This document shows, piece by piece, positions 16,068 through 25,060 of a DNA stretch of 64,000 nucleotides (positions within the stretch are counted from its first letter, which is position 1; each line of letters starts with the position of its first letter). A model generated the notes under the pieces. It was not told the DNA's origin and searched no databases. It saw only the letters and a list, made by a program, of their open reading frames with translations. The translations under genes and the position numbers were made by a program. Origin of the DNA: Aequorivita soesokkakensis (GTDB taxonomy: Bacteria; Bacteroidota; Bacteroidia; Flavobacteriales; Flavobacteriaceae); the NCBI RefSeq assembly GCF_001641085.1, contig NZ_LXIE01000011.1, positions 1-64,000 on the forward strand. Direction: 5' to 3'.

Positions 16068-16595
16068 TTGAAAAATGCTACCGCCTTTTTTCTACTTTTT
16101 ATTTTCAGCTTCAACCTTGGAGGGTCTTATGTTATCTTTAAAATCCAGCAACATCAAATCCGAAGGGAAATAATCCATCAAATAAAGAAAGGTATTTCTG
16201 AAAAAGATTTGACGCGCATTACCGTTTCTTCCGAAAATGAAAACCAACTTATCTGGAAAGACCGTGAAGAATTCAGCTATAAAGGAACAATGTACGATAT
16301 TGTTCACGTTGAAATTTTGAATGAAAACACCAAAGTTTACCATTGCATTTCAGACAGCCAGGAAACCAATTTGATCGCCAAATACAACAAAGAGCTTCAG
16401 AAAAAACGCAAGGATAAAAACAACCGGACCAATTCCGTAAAAACCGTAAAGTTTCTTCAGAAAATAAACCCGCTTCCACAGAAAGAAGAAGTGGCTTTTT
16501 CAAATAAAGTGATACGCCCCAATTATGTGTATCACGAAAATTATGCATCGCTTTCACTCGAAATCTCGAGCCCTCCACCCAAACAGGTTTTATAA
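16068..16595 (+). CDS. Hypothetical protein with N-terminal membrane segment
   Basis: I do not recognise this 175-residue protein. A hydrophobic segment at about residues 4-24 is either a signal anchor or a signal peptide. It is followed by a charged region and a lysine-rich linker (about 118-130). The frame starts with TTG at 16068 because no ATG lies before the hydrophobic segment. It is in the same direction as the TonB-dependent receptor, 90 bp upstream of it, so it may belong to the same transcription unit. A small hairpin (GAAGCG-ATTC-CGCTTC, 16614-16629) lies in that gap. Confidence 0.55.
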   Translation: MKNATAFFLLFIFSFNLGGSYVIFKIQQHQIRREIIHQIKKGISEKDLTRITVSSENENQLIWKDREEFSYKGTMYDIVHVEILNENTKVYHCISDSQETNLIAKYNKELQKKRKDKNNRTNSVKTVKFLQKINPLPQKEEVAFSNKVIRPNYVYHENYASLSLEISSPPPKQVL

Positions 16596-16685
16596 TTTAT
16601 TTTGAAGCGATTCCGCTTCCCTTAATGCTTTCGGCGAATTTATAGCGCTGGGTAGCACATTTCCCAATTATAAAACTTTTAAAAA

Positions 16686-19052
16686 ATGACAAAACTTTAT
16701 TTGTCCCTTTTGGGACTGCTTATTACTGTATCTGTATTTGGTCAAGACAAACTTTCTGGAAAAATATATGATGCAGCCAACAACACCCCTTTGGTCGGGG
16801 CCAAAATAGAAATGAACGGCGCAGAGGTTTCCAGCACAGATGCTAGCGGAAACTTTACAGTTCCTTGTTCTGGAAACCAAACGATCAACATCAGTTATAT
16901 TGGTTTTGAAACAACCAGCATTAATGTTAAAAACTGTTCGGAATTTTTGAATATTGGTTTAAAAACTTCTGTAAACGCGCTGGATGAAGTACAGCTTAGC
17001 GGAACTTTAGACAACAATAAAAAGGTGCTTGACAAACCCCTGTCCGTAATCCATCTTGAAGAAAAAGAGTTGAAACGAGGCACAGGATTATACCTAGACG
17101 ATGCTATAAACGCAAACGTTCCCGGGGTGATTATGACCCGAAGAGGGGTTTCCTCTGGACAACAATTCAACATTCGTGGTTATGGAAATGGCGTAGGCTT
17201 TAAAGGCGCGACCAACAACTTTGACGGTCAAGGCTACAAAGTGTATTACAACAATATTCCGCTTACCGATGCGGAAGGAATTACAATGCTGGATGATATC
17301 GATTTCGGCTCCGTAGGAAGTGTTGATGTAATTAAAGGTCCAGCAGGTTCCTTATATGGCTTTGCTATTGCAGGGGTTGTAAACCTGACAACTATTCGCC
17401 CAGAAAAAGGTCAATCTTCTTTAGGTGAAAAAGTGACTGTTGGAAGCTATGGTTTGGCGCGTTTTACCACCCAGTTGCAAATGGGCCTTGAAAAATCATC
17501 GGTTTTGTTGAACTACGGCCACCAAATTTCTGATGGATATTTGGACCACAATGCATCCACCAAAGACTTTTTGAATGCCGTTTTGGATTTTCACCCAAGT
17601 GAAAAGCAATCAGTTAGCACCTATTTCGGGTTTAGCAATAGTTACGACGAACGCGGTGGCGAGCTTACCATTGGCCAATACGACACCTTGGATTACAGTG
17701 GAAACGCGCGTTACATAAAAAACAACGCCCATAGTGAAGTGATAAGCTTCCGTGCAGGTTTAAGCCATAAATACGATTTTACAAAATGGCTTTCAAATAC
17801 AACCACGGTTTACGGTTCAGGTTTAAATACCAATGCTAGTTCTGCGGGTGGTTGGACAGATAAAGACCCAATTAATTATGGAACTCGTGTAACTTTTGAT
17901 CTTAATTTTGACTTAAGTGAAGACTTCAGTCTTTCGGGAGTTGCTGGTCTTGAATTTCAAGAGCAACGTTCACAATCCATTAGCTACGGAATGGTTGAAA
18001 ATCCAAACGATCCTGAAGGTTATAACATCATTGGCGCTGTGCGAAGCAACCAATATTCAAAATCGAAGAACAAATCGTTATTCACCGAATGGATTTTGAA
18101 AATGCCTTATGATATTTCCTTCACCGCCGGAGTTGGAAAAAGTTCTATGAACCTTGATCTTGAAGACCGCGCCTTCGATCCTACGAGTGGAAAGCCACAA
18201 ATAATTTCAGCAAATTATGAAGATTTGTTTTCGCCACATTTCGCGGTGAACAAAATCTTTAACGATAATATTTCAGTATATGCTTCTTATAGCAAGGGCT
18301 ACAAAGCGCCCGTTAGCGGTAACGTAATTATTGGAACTACTGGCGATTTAAATACAGGTTTGGAGCCAGAAGAAGGAGATCAGTTTGAAATCGGTTCGAA
18401 AGGAAATCTATTGGACAGCAAATTGCATTATGAAGTTGCTTTGTTTCAAGCGAAGTTCAAAAATAAATTCACCTCCGTTGCAGTTCCTGCTGGCGATGGC
18501 ACAACGCTTTACTCATACATAGCGAACGGCGGCGAATTGAACAATAAAGGCTTAGAAGCATTGGTAAAATATACCGCTTATGAGTCTGCAACTGGTTTCT
18601 TCGAAAATGTGAGCCCCTATGTTAACGTTGCCTATTCTGACTTTAAATATGAAGATTTTGTATATCAATCCGTTTCAAGAGAAGGTGAATTGGTAACTGC
18701 AGATTATAGTGGAAAAGCCGTTGCAGGCGTTGCTCCATGGGTTGTAAATGCTGGGGTTGATTTCAACACCAATCTTGGCCTATATGGAACTGTTAACTAT
18801 GCTTATCACGACCCAGTTCCGTTTACTTCAGATGGTTTAAATGTAGCGGACAGCTACAGTTTACTGAATGCAAAACTTGGTTACAGAATAAGTTTCGGCC
18901 ATTTTGACCTTGATGCTTATGCAGGCGCTGATAACATTACAGGCGAAAAATATTACATTATGCTTTTCTTAAACCAATTGGATGATGCATACATTCCTGC
19001 GCCTTTGGATACCGTTTTTTATGGTGGACTTAATTTGAAATATAATTTTTAA
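16686..19052 (+). CDS. TonB-dependent outer-membrane receptor (heme/iron-complex type)
   Basis: This 788-residue receptor starts with a signal peptide (to about residue 19, VSVFGQ). An N-terminal carboxypeptidase-D-regulatory-like domain follows (about 22-100, GKIYDAANNTPLVGAKIEM), then the plug (about 115-245, with VPGVIMTRRGV, FNIRGYGNGVGF and DVIKGPAGSLYGFAIAGVVN) and a beta-barrel ending in LNLKYNF. The barrel ends in an aromatic residue, as expected. Downstream genes encode a heme-type binding protein, permease and ATPase, so the likely substrate is heme or a ferric complex. The ligand cannot be fixed from the sequence. I saw no cobalamin riboswitch and no obvious Fur box in the 90-bp leader. 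Confidence 0.9.
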   Translation: MTKLYLSLLGLLITVSVFGQDKLSGKIYDAANNTPLVGAKIEMNGAEVSSTDASGNFTVPCSGNQTINISYIGFETTSINVKNCSEFLNIGLKTSVNALDEVQLSGTLDNNKKVLDKPLSVIHLEEKELKRGTGLYLDDAINANVPGVIMTRRGVSSGQQFNIRGYGNGVGFKGATNNFDGQGYKVYYNNIPLTDAEGITMLDDIDFGSVGSVDVIKGPAGSLYGFAIAGVVNLTTIRPEKGQSSLGEKVTVGSYGLARFTTQLQMGLEKSSVLLNYGHQISDGYLDHNASTKDFLNAVLDFHPSEKQSVSTYFGFSNSYDERGGELTIGQYDTLDYSGNARYIKNNAHSEVISFRAGLSHKYDFTKWLSNTTTVYGSGLNTNASSAGGWTDKDPINYGTRVTFDLNFDLSEDFSLSGVAGLEFQEQRSQSISYGMVENPNDPEGYNIIGAVRSNQYSKSKNKSLFTEWILKMPYDISFTAGVGKSSMNLDLEDRAFDPTSGKPQIISANYEDLFSPHFAVNKIFNDNISVYASYSKGYKAPVSGNVIIGTTGDLNTGLEPEEGDQFEIGSKGNLLDSKLHYEVALFQAKFKNKFTSVAVPAGDGTTLYSYIANGGELNNKGLEALVKYTAYESATGFFENVSPYVNVAYSDFKYEDFVYQSVSREGELVTADYSGKAVAGVAPWVVNAGVDFNTNLGLYGTVNYAYHDPVPFTSDGLNVADSYSLLNAKLGYRISFGHFDLDAYAGADNITGEKYYIMLFLNQLDDAYIPAPLDTVFYGGLNLKYNF

Positions 19053-19063
19053 AAGTTCAAATA

Positions 19064-19120
19064 TCAGGTTGAGCGCAGTCGAAACCAAATGGGTAGTTCT
19101 CGACTGCGCTCGAACTGACA
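19064..19120. repeat. Full dispersed REP-like palindrome
   Basis: Left arm TCAGGTTGAGCGCAGTCGAA and right arm TTCTCGACTGCGCTCGAACT-GACA are inverted repeats of over 20 bp around a short centre. It lies 12 bp after the receptor stop codon and 28 bp before the binding-protein gene, inside the uptake operon. It could attenuate transcription or set the 3' end of the receptor mRNA. Confidence 0.85.
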
Positions 19121-19147
19121 AATCAAAATATTTTTAATTTAGAAAAA

Positions 19148-20032
19148 ATGAAGAAAACAATCCTATCCATCATCTGCGTATTGTCCCTCGTTTCCTGCGG
19201 AAGATTTGGAAACGAAGACAAAAAGAAAGATAATGAAGAGCGCATTGTTTGTATCTCAAAACAATACAGCGAGATAATTTATGCGCTTGGAGCGGAAGAA
19301 AATATAGTTGCCGTTGATGTCTCCAGCACCTACCCTCCCGAAATAAAAGATTTGCCAACAATAGGCTATCACCGTGCGCTTGCCGCGGAACCCATTCTTT
19401 CCATGAAACCAACCTTGATTTTGGAAGACAACAACATTGGGCCAGAACATGTGGTTACACAGTTAAAGGATTTAAAAATTCCGATGAAACAATTCGGGCA
19501 ATATGAAAACACCATTGCAGGAACAGATTCGTTGATTCGCGAAATGGGCAACTATTTTCACAAAGAAAAAAAAGCCGAGGAACTCTGCAAAAAATTGGAT
19601 GCAGATATGAATTACGCCAAACAACAAGCGCTTTGGTATGAAAAGAAACCAAAGGTTTTGGTAATACATTTTGGACAGGCAAACAATATTTATTTGGTAA
19701 TGACCAAAAACAGTACCGCCGGAAAATTGATTGATTGGGCTGGCGGCGAAATGGCCGTTGATGGCGAACGCGGCATGATACAATTTTCACCCGAAGTGGT
19801 TGCGCAAAGCGACCCAGATGTAATCTTGCTGACAGATTTTGGTTACGATAAATTAGGTTCAACAGAAGGAGTGGGAACACTTCCTGGAATTTCAAGCACT
19901 CGAGCTTTTAAGGAAGGAAAAGTTTACCGTGTTGAGGAACACGATATGGTTTATTTAGGGCCAAGAACTGGGAAGAATATTATTGAATTACAAAATTTAA
20001 TACACGAAGGTGAAGAAAAAAAGCAACTATAA
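19148..20032 (+). CDS. hmuT: Heme/iron ABC transporter substrate-binding lipoprotein (HmuT-like)
   Basis: This 294-residue protein has a lipoprotein signal (hydrophobic stretch then LVSCG, cysteine at about residue 18). Its periplasmic-binding-protein class III fold includes RIVCISKQYSEIIYALGAEE, TIGYHRALAAEPILSMKPTL and SDPDVILLTDFGYDKLG. The GYHRALAAE-type segment is typical of HmuT-like hemin-binding proteins, which pass ligand from the receptor to the permease. It overlaps the permease gene by 23 bp, which suggests tight coupling. The alternative is a siderophore or cobalamin binder of the same fold. Confidence 0.8.
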   Translation: MKKTILSIICVLSLVSCGRFGNEDKKKDNEERIVCISKQYSEIIYALGAEENIVAVDVSSTYPPEIKDLPTIGYHRALAAEPILSMKPTLILEDNNIGPEHVVTQLKDLKIPMKQFGQYENTIAGTDSLIREMGNYFHKEKKAEELCKKLDADMNYAKQQALWYEKKPKVLVIHFGQANNIYLVMTKNSTAGKLIDWAGGEMAVDGERGMIQFSPEVVAQSDPDVILLTDFGYDKLGSTEGVGTLPGISSTRAFKEGKVYRVEEHDMVYLGPRTGKNIIELQNLIHEGEEKKQL

Positions 20033-21041
20033 AGGAACATTTCCAATTCTGTTGATCCTTTTGGTGATAATCACTTTTTTCTCCATTCGGTATGGCGCTG
20101 TTTCCATTTCGTTGGAAGAGATATTTTCTTCTTGCAGAAAATTCTTTACCGAACCCGAAAGTATGGATCTAACCGAACGTATTTTTATGGAAATACGTTT
20201 ACCGCGAGCAATACTCTGCATTTTTGTGGGTGCAAGTTTAGCAGTTGGCGGAACTTTATTACAAGCTCTTTTTCGAAATCCCATTGTAGAGCCCGGGCTT
20301 ATTGGTACTTCGTGCGGCGCGGCTTTTGGGGCGGCTTTGTATTTCGCTTTGGGAGCTACTTTTGGATTTAGTGTTGGAAAATGGACACTTCCTTTAGCTG
20401 CTTGTTTGGGAGCATTGCTATCAACAAGTTTGGTGTTTTTTCTTTCGCAATCGCGCAATAGTGGCAAAAGTTCCATTGTAGCTTTATTGCTTACGGGAAT
20501 TGCCATAAATGCACTCTTTTTAAGCGGCGTTGGATTTTTAAGTTACATAGCCCGCGATCCACAAGCGCGTTCCATTGTTTTTTGGAATCTCGGAACCTTG
20601 AGCGGTGCCAATTGGACTTCCGTTTTAATCGTTGGAATCTCTACTGTTGGAACCATTTTAATTTCCCTTCGCTATGCAAAACATTTAAATGCGCTGATGA
20701 TTGGCGAAGAAGAAGCTCAATTTCTCGGTGTAAATATAAAAAGCCTTAAATGGAAAGTCTTGCTCATCAACGTAATTATGGTAGCTGTGGCAACGGCTTT
20801 TGTAGGGGTTATCAGTTTTGTGGGCTTAATAGTACCGCATCTTTTAAGAATTATTAACGGCAGCGACAACCGTTTCCTTATTCGGAATAGTGCAATACTT
20901 GGCGGAATACTTTTGTGTGTGGCAGACTTAATTTCAAGAATGGTTTTGCGCCCTGCGGAACTGCCTATAGGTATTGTAACATCAGTGGTTGGTGTGCCGA
21001 TTTTTATCTTTTTGTTGCAACGGAAAAATTACTTTTTTTAA
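20010..21041 (+). CDS. hmuU: FecCD-family ABC transporter permease (HmuU-like)
   Basis: This 343-residue inner-membrane permease has about nine or ten helices. Signature segments of the FecCD/BtuC family are LPRAILCIFVGASLAVGGTL and LQALFRNPIVEPGLIGTSCG, followed later by GVISFVGLIVPHLLR, the coupling-helix region that contacts the ATPase. Start is a GTG at 20010 inside the end of the binding-protein gene. It forms the translocation pore for the heme-type importer. Neighbouring genes supply the ATPase and the periplasmic binding protein. Confidence 0.85.
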   Translation: MKKKSNYKGTFPILLILLVIITFFSIRYGAVSISLEEIFSSCRKFFTEPESMDLTERIFMEIRLPRAILCIFVGASLAVGGTLLQALFRNPIVEPGLIGTSCGAAFGAALYFALGATFGFSVGKWTLPLAACLGALLSTSLVFFLSQSRNSGKSSIVALLLTGIAINALFLSGVGFLSYIARDPQARSIVFWNLGTLSGANWTSVLIVGISTVGTILISLRYAKHLNALMIGEEEAQFLGVNIKSLKWKVLLINVIMVAVATAFVGVISFVGLIVPHLLRIINGSDNRFLIRNSAILGGILLCVADLISRMVLRPAELPIGIVTSVVGVPIFIFLLQRKNYFF

Positions 21042-21052
21042 ATATATAAACA

Positions 21053-21125
21053 TGTCCCTTCAAGCGCAGTCGAGAAGTCAATTAAATTTCAAAAGAGAAA
21101 GGTCTCGACTGTGCTCGACCTGACA
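21053..21125. repeat. Full REP-like palindrome with longer centre
   Basis: Left arm TGTCCCTTCAAGCGCAGTCG and right arm GTCTCGACTGTGCTCGACCT-GACA flank about 25 bp. It fills the gap between the permease and ATPase genes, so the uptake operon contains two copies of this element. Confidence 0.8.
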
Positions 21126-21133
21126 AAATAAGA

Positions 21134-21910
21134 ATGATTCAAGCAAACAACATAACATACCGAATAGGAAGCAAAACAATTCTGAAGAATATTTCAGTAA
21201 ACTTTGAAGCAGGAAAGATAAACCTTATCCTCGGGCCAAATGGCGCGGGAAAATCTACGCTTGTAAAAGTAATTTGCAACCAACTGAAACCACAGGAAGG
21301 TTCTGTTTTTTATGAAGGCATTGACATCAGAAAAGCTTCTGTAGCAGAACTCGCCAAAGTACGAGCAGTACTTTCCCAAAACACAGAGCTCGCTTTTCCC
21401 CTAAAAGTAAAAGAAGTAGTAATGATGGGCCGTTACCCACATTTCTCAGTAAATCCAACAGCAAAAGATGAGCAGGCCGTTGAAGAAGCAATGCATTTTT
21501 TTGATGTTGAAGGAATGGCAGAGCGTGATTACCTAACCCTGAGCGGCGGAGAAAAACAACGTGTTCACTTTGCGCGTGTGGTTTCGCAAATATGGTATCC
21601 TTCTGAAAATGGTTGTAGATATTTGTTTTTGGACGAGCCGTTAACTTTTTTGGATGTGCATTACCAGTTTCAGTTTATGCACAAACTACGTGAACTTTTA
21701 AAACAACAGGATTTGGTAATTGTTGGTGTGGTTCACGACCTTAATCTCGCCGCAAAGTTTGCAGATCATTTGGTTCTTTTAAATAACGGCGAACTTCTGT
21801 CCGCAGGTACAAAAACGGAAGTGCTTACCCAAGAAAACATGAAAACCGCCTACCGTTTGGAACCCGTAATCCATAATGACGAAAGGGGTATGTATTTATT
21901 TTTTGAATAA
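21134..21910 (+). CDS. hmuV: Heme ABC transporter ATP-binding protein (HmuV-like)
   Basis: This 258-residue ABC ATPase has Walker A GPNGAGKST (about residues 35-43), a Q-loop at SQNTELAFPLKVKEVVMMGR, the signature LSGGEKQRVHFARVV, Walker B YLFLDEPLTFLDV and the H-loop VVHDLNLA. The sequence around the Q-loop and the short C-terminus fit the HmuV group. It powers import through the HmuU-like permease. It is the last gene of the operon and is followed directly by a strong bidirectional terminator. Confidence 0.9.
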   Translation: MIQANNITYRIGSKTILKNISVNFEAGKINLILGPNGAGKSTLVKVICNQLKPQEGSVFYEGIDIRKASVAELAKVRAVLSQNTELAFPLKVKEVVMMGRYPHFSVNPTAKDEQAVEEAMHFFDVEGMAERDYLTLSGGEKQRVHFARVVSQIWYPSENGCRYLFLDEPLTFLDVHYQFQFMHKLRELLKQQDLVIVGVVHDLNLAAKFADHLVLLNNGELLSAGTKTEVLTQENMKTAYRLEPVIHNDERGMYLFFE

Positions 21911-21946
21911 AAAAGCCCCCGAGTCACAACATCCCGGGAGCTTTTT
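21911..21946. terminator. Bidirectional terminator after the heme-uptake operon
   Basis: AAAAGCCCCCGAG and CCCGGGAGCTTTTT form a long stem with minor mismatches and an 8-11-nt loop, with A and T runs on both sides. It separates the convergent ATPase and type IX cargo genes. Confidence 0.8.
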
Positions 21947-21970
21947 CCCCTCACACATATAAACCTAAAA

Positions 21971-23017
21971 CTACTCTTTTACTATCTTTTTTGTCATAGT
22001 GCCTTTTTCAGTTTCTAGCTGAAGTATATACATTCCTTTTGCAAGATTTTCAATATTCATTTCACCATTTTCAAGCGTTGTCCCAGTATTCCTTCCCAAC
22101 ATATCAAAAAGGCTCGCACCTTTTATTTGTAAACCTTGTGGGGTATCAATTTTAATTACTTTAGAGGCAGGATTTGGATACACGGAGAAAGATTGCAAAT
22201 TCTGGTCTTCCACCCCAAGAGAGTTTTCCTTAATGACAAACAAGCTGTATTTTCTGGAACCGCCAAAACCGAGTTCGGTAACGGTGCCGGTACTTGTATT
22301 TACCGTATTGAAATAAGACCAGATTACCCCATTTCTGTTCTGAAGCACTGCGTAGAGTACATTTGTACTATGGTCCACGGAAAACCCACTGCGCACCGGG
22401 TAAAGTCCGCCGGGGTACATATTTCCTACGCTAGTGCCCACACCCGTGGCAATGTCAATTGTAAAAAGATCGCCAGAAACCGCGTCAGCAGCATATACTA
22501 TTCCGTTGTTATCAATTTCCATTGCCACAACGTTTGGGATTCCCGTACCTGTGCCTATTTCGGTCAATACGCCCGTAGTGAGATTAAGCGAATAAAAATG
22601 TGACCCATTCTCGTTATTGGGATCTGAGCTTATGGCGTAAAAAGTATCGTTGGTATAATTATAAGATAATTGGTTCATAAACTGACCGCCCACAATCCCC
22701 GAAACCGTGGCCGCATAATTCACAGCCCCAGTATTAAGGTCAATAATTCCCAAAACAAAATCTGGGGATTGGAATATAAAAGTATACATCACCCCGGCGT
22801 TGTTGTAATCGCCTCCCAGCATCGTAAAGGCGTTACTTGTAATCACAGTACCAAGTGGAAAATAAGGCCCCGCAAGTGGAATGGTGCCAAACTGGCCGGG
22901 ATTGGTAAACGTTTCCATTACGTAAACATCTGTTGCTGGATTTCTAAAATCCTGTGCCTTGGCAGCATTAGAAGTCAGTATAAAACTGAAAGCAAAAAGA
23001 AAGATAATTTTTTTCAT
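21971..23017 (-). CDS. Secreted beta-propeller-like protein with type IX sorting domain
   Basis: This 348-residue protein has a signal peptide (ending NAAKAQ), a central region of repeated beta-strand segments of the form DLNTGAVNYAATV, LNLTTGVLTEIGT and DIATGVGTSVG (about 40-residue spacing), and a C-terminal type A sorting domain beginning at FSVYPNPASK and ending TKKIVKE. The repeats resemble DUF4394/propeller-type surface proteins. It is expected to be exported by the type IX system encoded at 48.5-53.2 kb. The ligand is unknown. Confidence 0.8.
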   Translation of the reverse strand: MKKIIFLFAFSFILTSNAAKAQDFRNPATDVYVMETFTNPGQFGTIPLAGPYFPLGTVITSNAFTMLGGDYNNAGVMYTFIFQSPDFVLGIIDLNTGAVNYAATVSGIVGGQFMNQLSYNYTNDTFYAISSDPNNENGSHFYSLNLTTGVLTEIGTGTGIPNVVAMEIDNNGIVYAADAVSGDLFTIDIATGVGTSVGNMYPGGLYPVRSGFSVDHSTNVLYAVLQNRNGVIWSYFNTVNTSTGTVTELGFGGSRKYSLFVIKENSLGVEDQNLQSFSVYPNPASKVIKIDTPQGLQIKGASLFDMLGRNTGTTLENGEMNIENLAKGMYILQLETEKGTMTKKIVKE

Positions 23018-23128
23018 GATTTATGGTTTTTAAAGGATTATAACCATACATCGCGGGTTGGATGGAAATGTCATCATTGGTTTAGGTGAAAAATTTTGTA
23101 GTTTTAATCACATTAATGAAACTCACGT

Positions 23129-23338
23129 ATGGACAAACTCATAAACTTTTTAAAAAAAAATGCTACACTCAGTACTGTATTTATAATAGCAATCGTTTAT
23201 GTTGGCATCAACTTCATTTTCAGGGAAAGAATGGGGGCTATAGAAATTATAATTTCAATATTGACCATCTTATTTATCGTTTGGGGTTTTAACCTGCAGT
23301 TTTGGAAAAATAAAAGAAAAATTGACAGAGAAGAATGA
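23129..23338 (+). CDS. Small two-helix membrane protein
   Basis: This 69-residue protein has two predicted membrane helices (about residues 15-29 and 36-56) and positively charged ends. I do not recognise a family. It lies 26 bp upstream of the TonB-C-domain protein; an ATG at 23335 overlaps its stop codon, so the two are probably co-transcribed. Confidence 0.55.
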   Translation: MDKLINFLKKNATLSTVFIIAIVYVGINFIFRERMGAIEIIISILTILFIVWGFNLQFWKNKRKIDREE

Positions 23339-23364
23339 GTTTAAATTTTATTCAATTTAAAAAT

Positions 23365-23823
23365 ATGAAAACCAAAATCACCCTTTTATTTGCTTTTATA
23401 CTAACTACAATAAGTTTCGCACAAACTGCTGAAATGGAAATTTCTACAGAAACAACAGTAAATGAACCTATACCGTTTCAGATTGTGGAAGTTCCACCTC
23501 TCGCGCCAGACTGTAAAGTAAAGTGGAAAGTTGAAAAGCAAAAAAAATGCACCCTGGATTTCATTCTTAATCACGTAAATAGAAAACTTAATACAAATCT
23601 TGTTTCAGAATTGGGCTTAACTGGTTTTTTTAGAATAGATGTTACTTTTACTATAGATAAAGAAGGAAAGCCAAAAAATGTAAGTGCTTCCGGAGCACCG
23701 GAAATAATGAATCAAAATGCGGTAGAAGTAATTCAAGCACTCCCTACATTTACCCCGGCAATGCATAAAGGCGAAGCAGCCGAGGTTTACTTTAAATTTC
23801 CAATTGCATTTGATATTCAATAA
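23365..23823 (+). CDS. Secreted protein with TonB C-terminal-like domain
   Basis: This protein (about 152 residues) starts with a signal peptide, MKTKITLLFAFILTTISFAQ. A TonB-C-like domain occupies about residues 70-150, seen in FRIDVTFTIDKEGKPKNVSA and VIQALPTFTPAMHKGEAAEV. Unlike true TonB it has a cleavable signal rather than an N-terminal anchor and a Pro-rich linker, so it is unlikely to energise receptors directly. The start at 23365 is preferred over the ATG at 23335 because it exposes the signal peptide. Confidence 0.7.
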   Translation: MKTKITLLFAFILTTISFAQTAEMEISTETTVNEPIPFQIVEVPPLAPDCKVKWKVEKQKKCTLDFILNHVNRKLNTNLVSELGLTGFFRIDVTFTIDKEGKPKNVSASGAPEIMNQNAVEVIQALPTFTPAMHKGEAAEVYFKFPIAFDIQ

Positions 23824-23847
23824 AGTTGCTTCAGAAATTATTTTAAC

Positions 23848-24396
23848 ATGCTTCAACAACATATATTTATCATCCTGATTATTGGCTCTTTCTTTTCATG
23901 TAAAAATAACAACGGGAACCCCACCGCCCTTCTTCAAAAGCAGAACGAAATAATCTGCACAGACAACAGTTGTCATGGAACTTACATTGGGCCCGAATTC
24001 ACAAATGGTTCAGATGTGGCACATCAATTCTCAAACAAAATGTCTGCTGAAGTTGGTAACCAATTAAAGCAACTTTACAAAGAAGAAAAATATTCCAAAG
24101 TAGATTTCCAAAACATTGAAATGTCTACAAAAGGCATGGGCTCGGGAAATGTTACATACACTTTAACCATTCCCTTCAAAACTGTTGAAAAACCTTGTCA
24201 AGCCTATACATCTTTTGACCATGTGGGCGGCTGGAACCACACTCCTGCATTGGCTTCAAGAAAAAACCAATTAGCTAAGGTTTTATTGGAAGGTGAAAAT
24301 CTTGATATAAGCGAATTAAAAACAACTTCAGAAGGTCTGCAGGAATATTGGATACAGTGGAAGAATAAAGAAATTCAGTTAGACTGTTTAAAATAG
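23848..24396 (+). CDS. Hypothetical lipoprotein
   Basis: This 182-residue protein has a short N-terminal hydrophobic segment ending in FFSCK, a lipobox-like site with the cysteine at about residue 18. The mature part has two further cysteine-bearing segments (IICTDNSCHGTYIGPEF and VEKPCQAYTSF). I do not recognise a family. The segment FDHVGGWNHTPALASRK is rich in H and W. It lies 24 bp after the TonB-C-like protein and is probably in the same transcription unit. Confidence 0.55.
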   Translation: MLQQHIFIILIIGSFFSCKNNNGNPTALLQKQNEIICTDNSCHGTYIGPEFTNGSDVAHQFSNKMSAEVGNQLKQLYKEEKYSKVDFQNIEMSTKGMGSGNVTYTLTIPFKTVEKPCQAYTSFDHVGGWNHTPALASRKNQLAKVLLEGENLDISELKTTSEGLQEYWIQWKNKEIQLDCLK

Positions 24397-24567
24397 AGGC
24401 AATAAATCTTTTTTGTAGCTTTAAACTTCAAAAAAATAATTTTCTGTTTGATAATGTTTTCGGGACACAACTTTAAGTTTTACAATAGAATAGAAAAAAA
24501 AGGAAATGCTTTCTCGGCGAGCAGATATGCGGCTTGGGAAGCAAAGAATAAAAAAAAACTTCAAAAA

Positions 24568-24957
24568 ATGATAAAAATTGATCCCATAATAGCCGTAAAA
24601 GATGTAGAAGCCAGCTCGCAGTGGTATCAATCCGTTTTTGGTTGTAAGAGAAAGCACGGCGGCGATGAATTTGCGGTTTTAGTTTCTGAAAAGGATGAAG
24701 TTTTTATCTGCCTGCACAAATGGGGCGCTCACGAACATCCTACTATGATTAATCCTTCAATTACTCCCGGCAATGGGTTACTACTTTATTTTAAGACCGA
24801 CAATATGGAGAAAATTCGTAAAAACGCTGACAAAACCGGTACTTCCATTGAAGAAGAAATTCACCTAAACCCAAACTCCACAAAAAAGGAATTTTCACTA
24901 CGGGATCCCGACGGTTATTTCTGGACGATAACTGAATATCACGAATATGAAGGCTGA
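24568..24957 (+). CDS. VOC (glyoxalase/bleomycin-resistance) family protein
   Basis: This 129-residue protein has the paired beta-alpha-beta-beta-beta pattern of the VOC superfamily: IDPIIAVKDVEASSQWYQSV at the start and EFSLRDPDGYFWTITEY at the end. The terminal E and H positions could bind a metal. The substrate is unknown; a lyase, dioxygenase or binding role are all possible. The open frame continues 40 codons upstream of 24568, but that extension has no family resemblance, and 24568 places the first strand at the N-terminus as usual. Confidence 0.75.
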   Translation: MIKIDPIIAVKDVEASSQWYQSVFGCKRKHGGDEFAVLVSEKDEVFICLHKWGAHEHPTMINPSITPGNGLLLYFKTDNMEKIRKNADKTGTSIEEEIHLNPNSTKKEFSLRDPDGYFWTITEYHEYEG

Positions 24958-25060
24958 GTAAATTATTCCAAATCAATTTTTGAATAGTTTTGATTTCTAT
25001 AATTTTCAACAAATATTTATCTTTAGGTTAAAAGAAAAACTAATCTAAAAAATAATTGCA

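Noticed and set aside
16596-16685. Cobalamin or other riboswitch before the TonB-dependent receptor
   Set aside because: Only one short hairpin is seen; no conserved riboswitch core can be recognised.
23336-23364. Longer start of the TonB-C-like protein at 23335
   Set aside because: It would bury the signal peptide by ten residues; the ATG at 23365 is more likely, though the overlap with the upstream stop keeps it possible.
24448-24567. N-terminal extension of the VOC protein
   Set aside because: It has no VOC similarity, and the ATG at 24568 places the first beta strand correctly.
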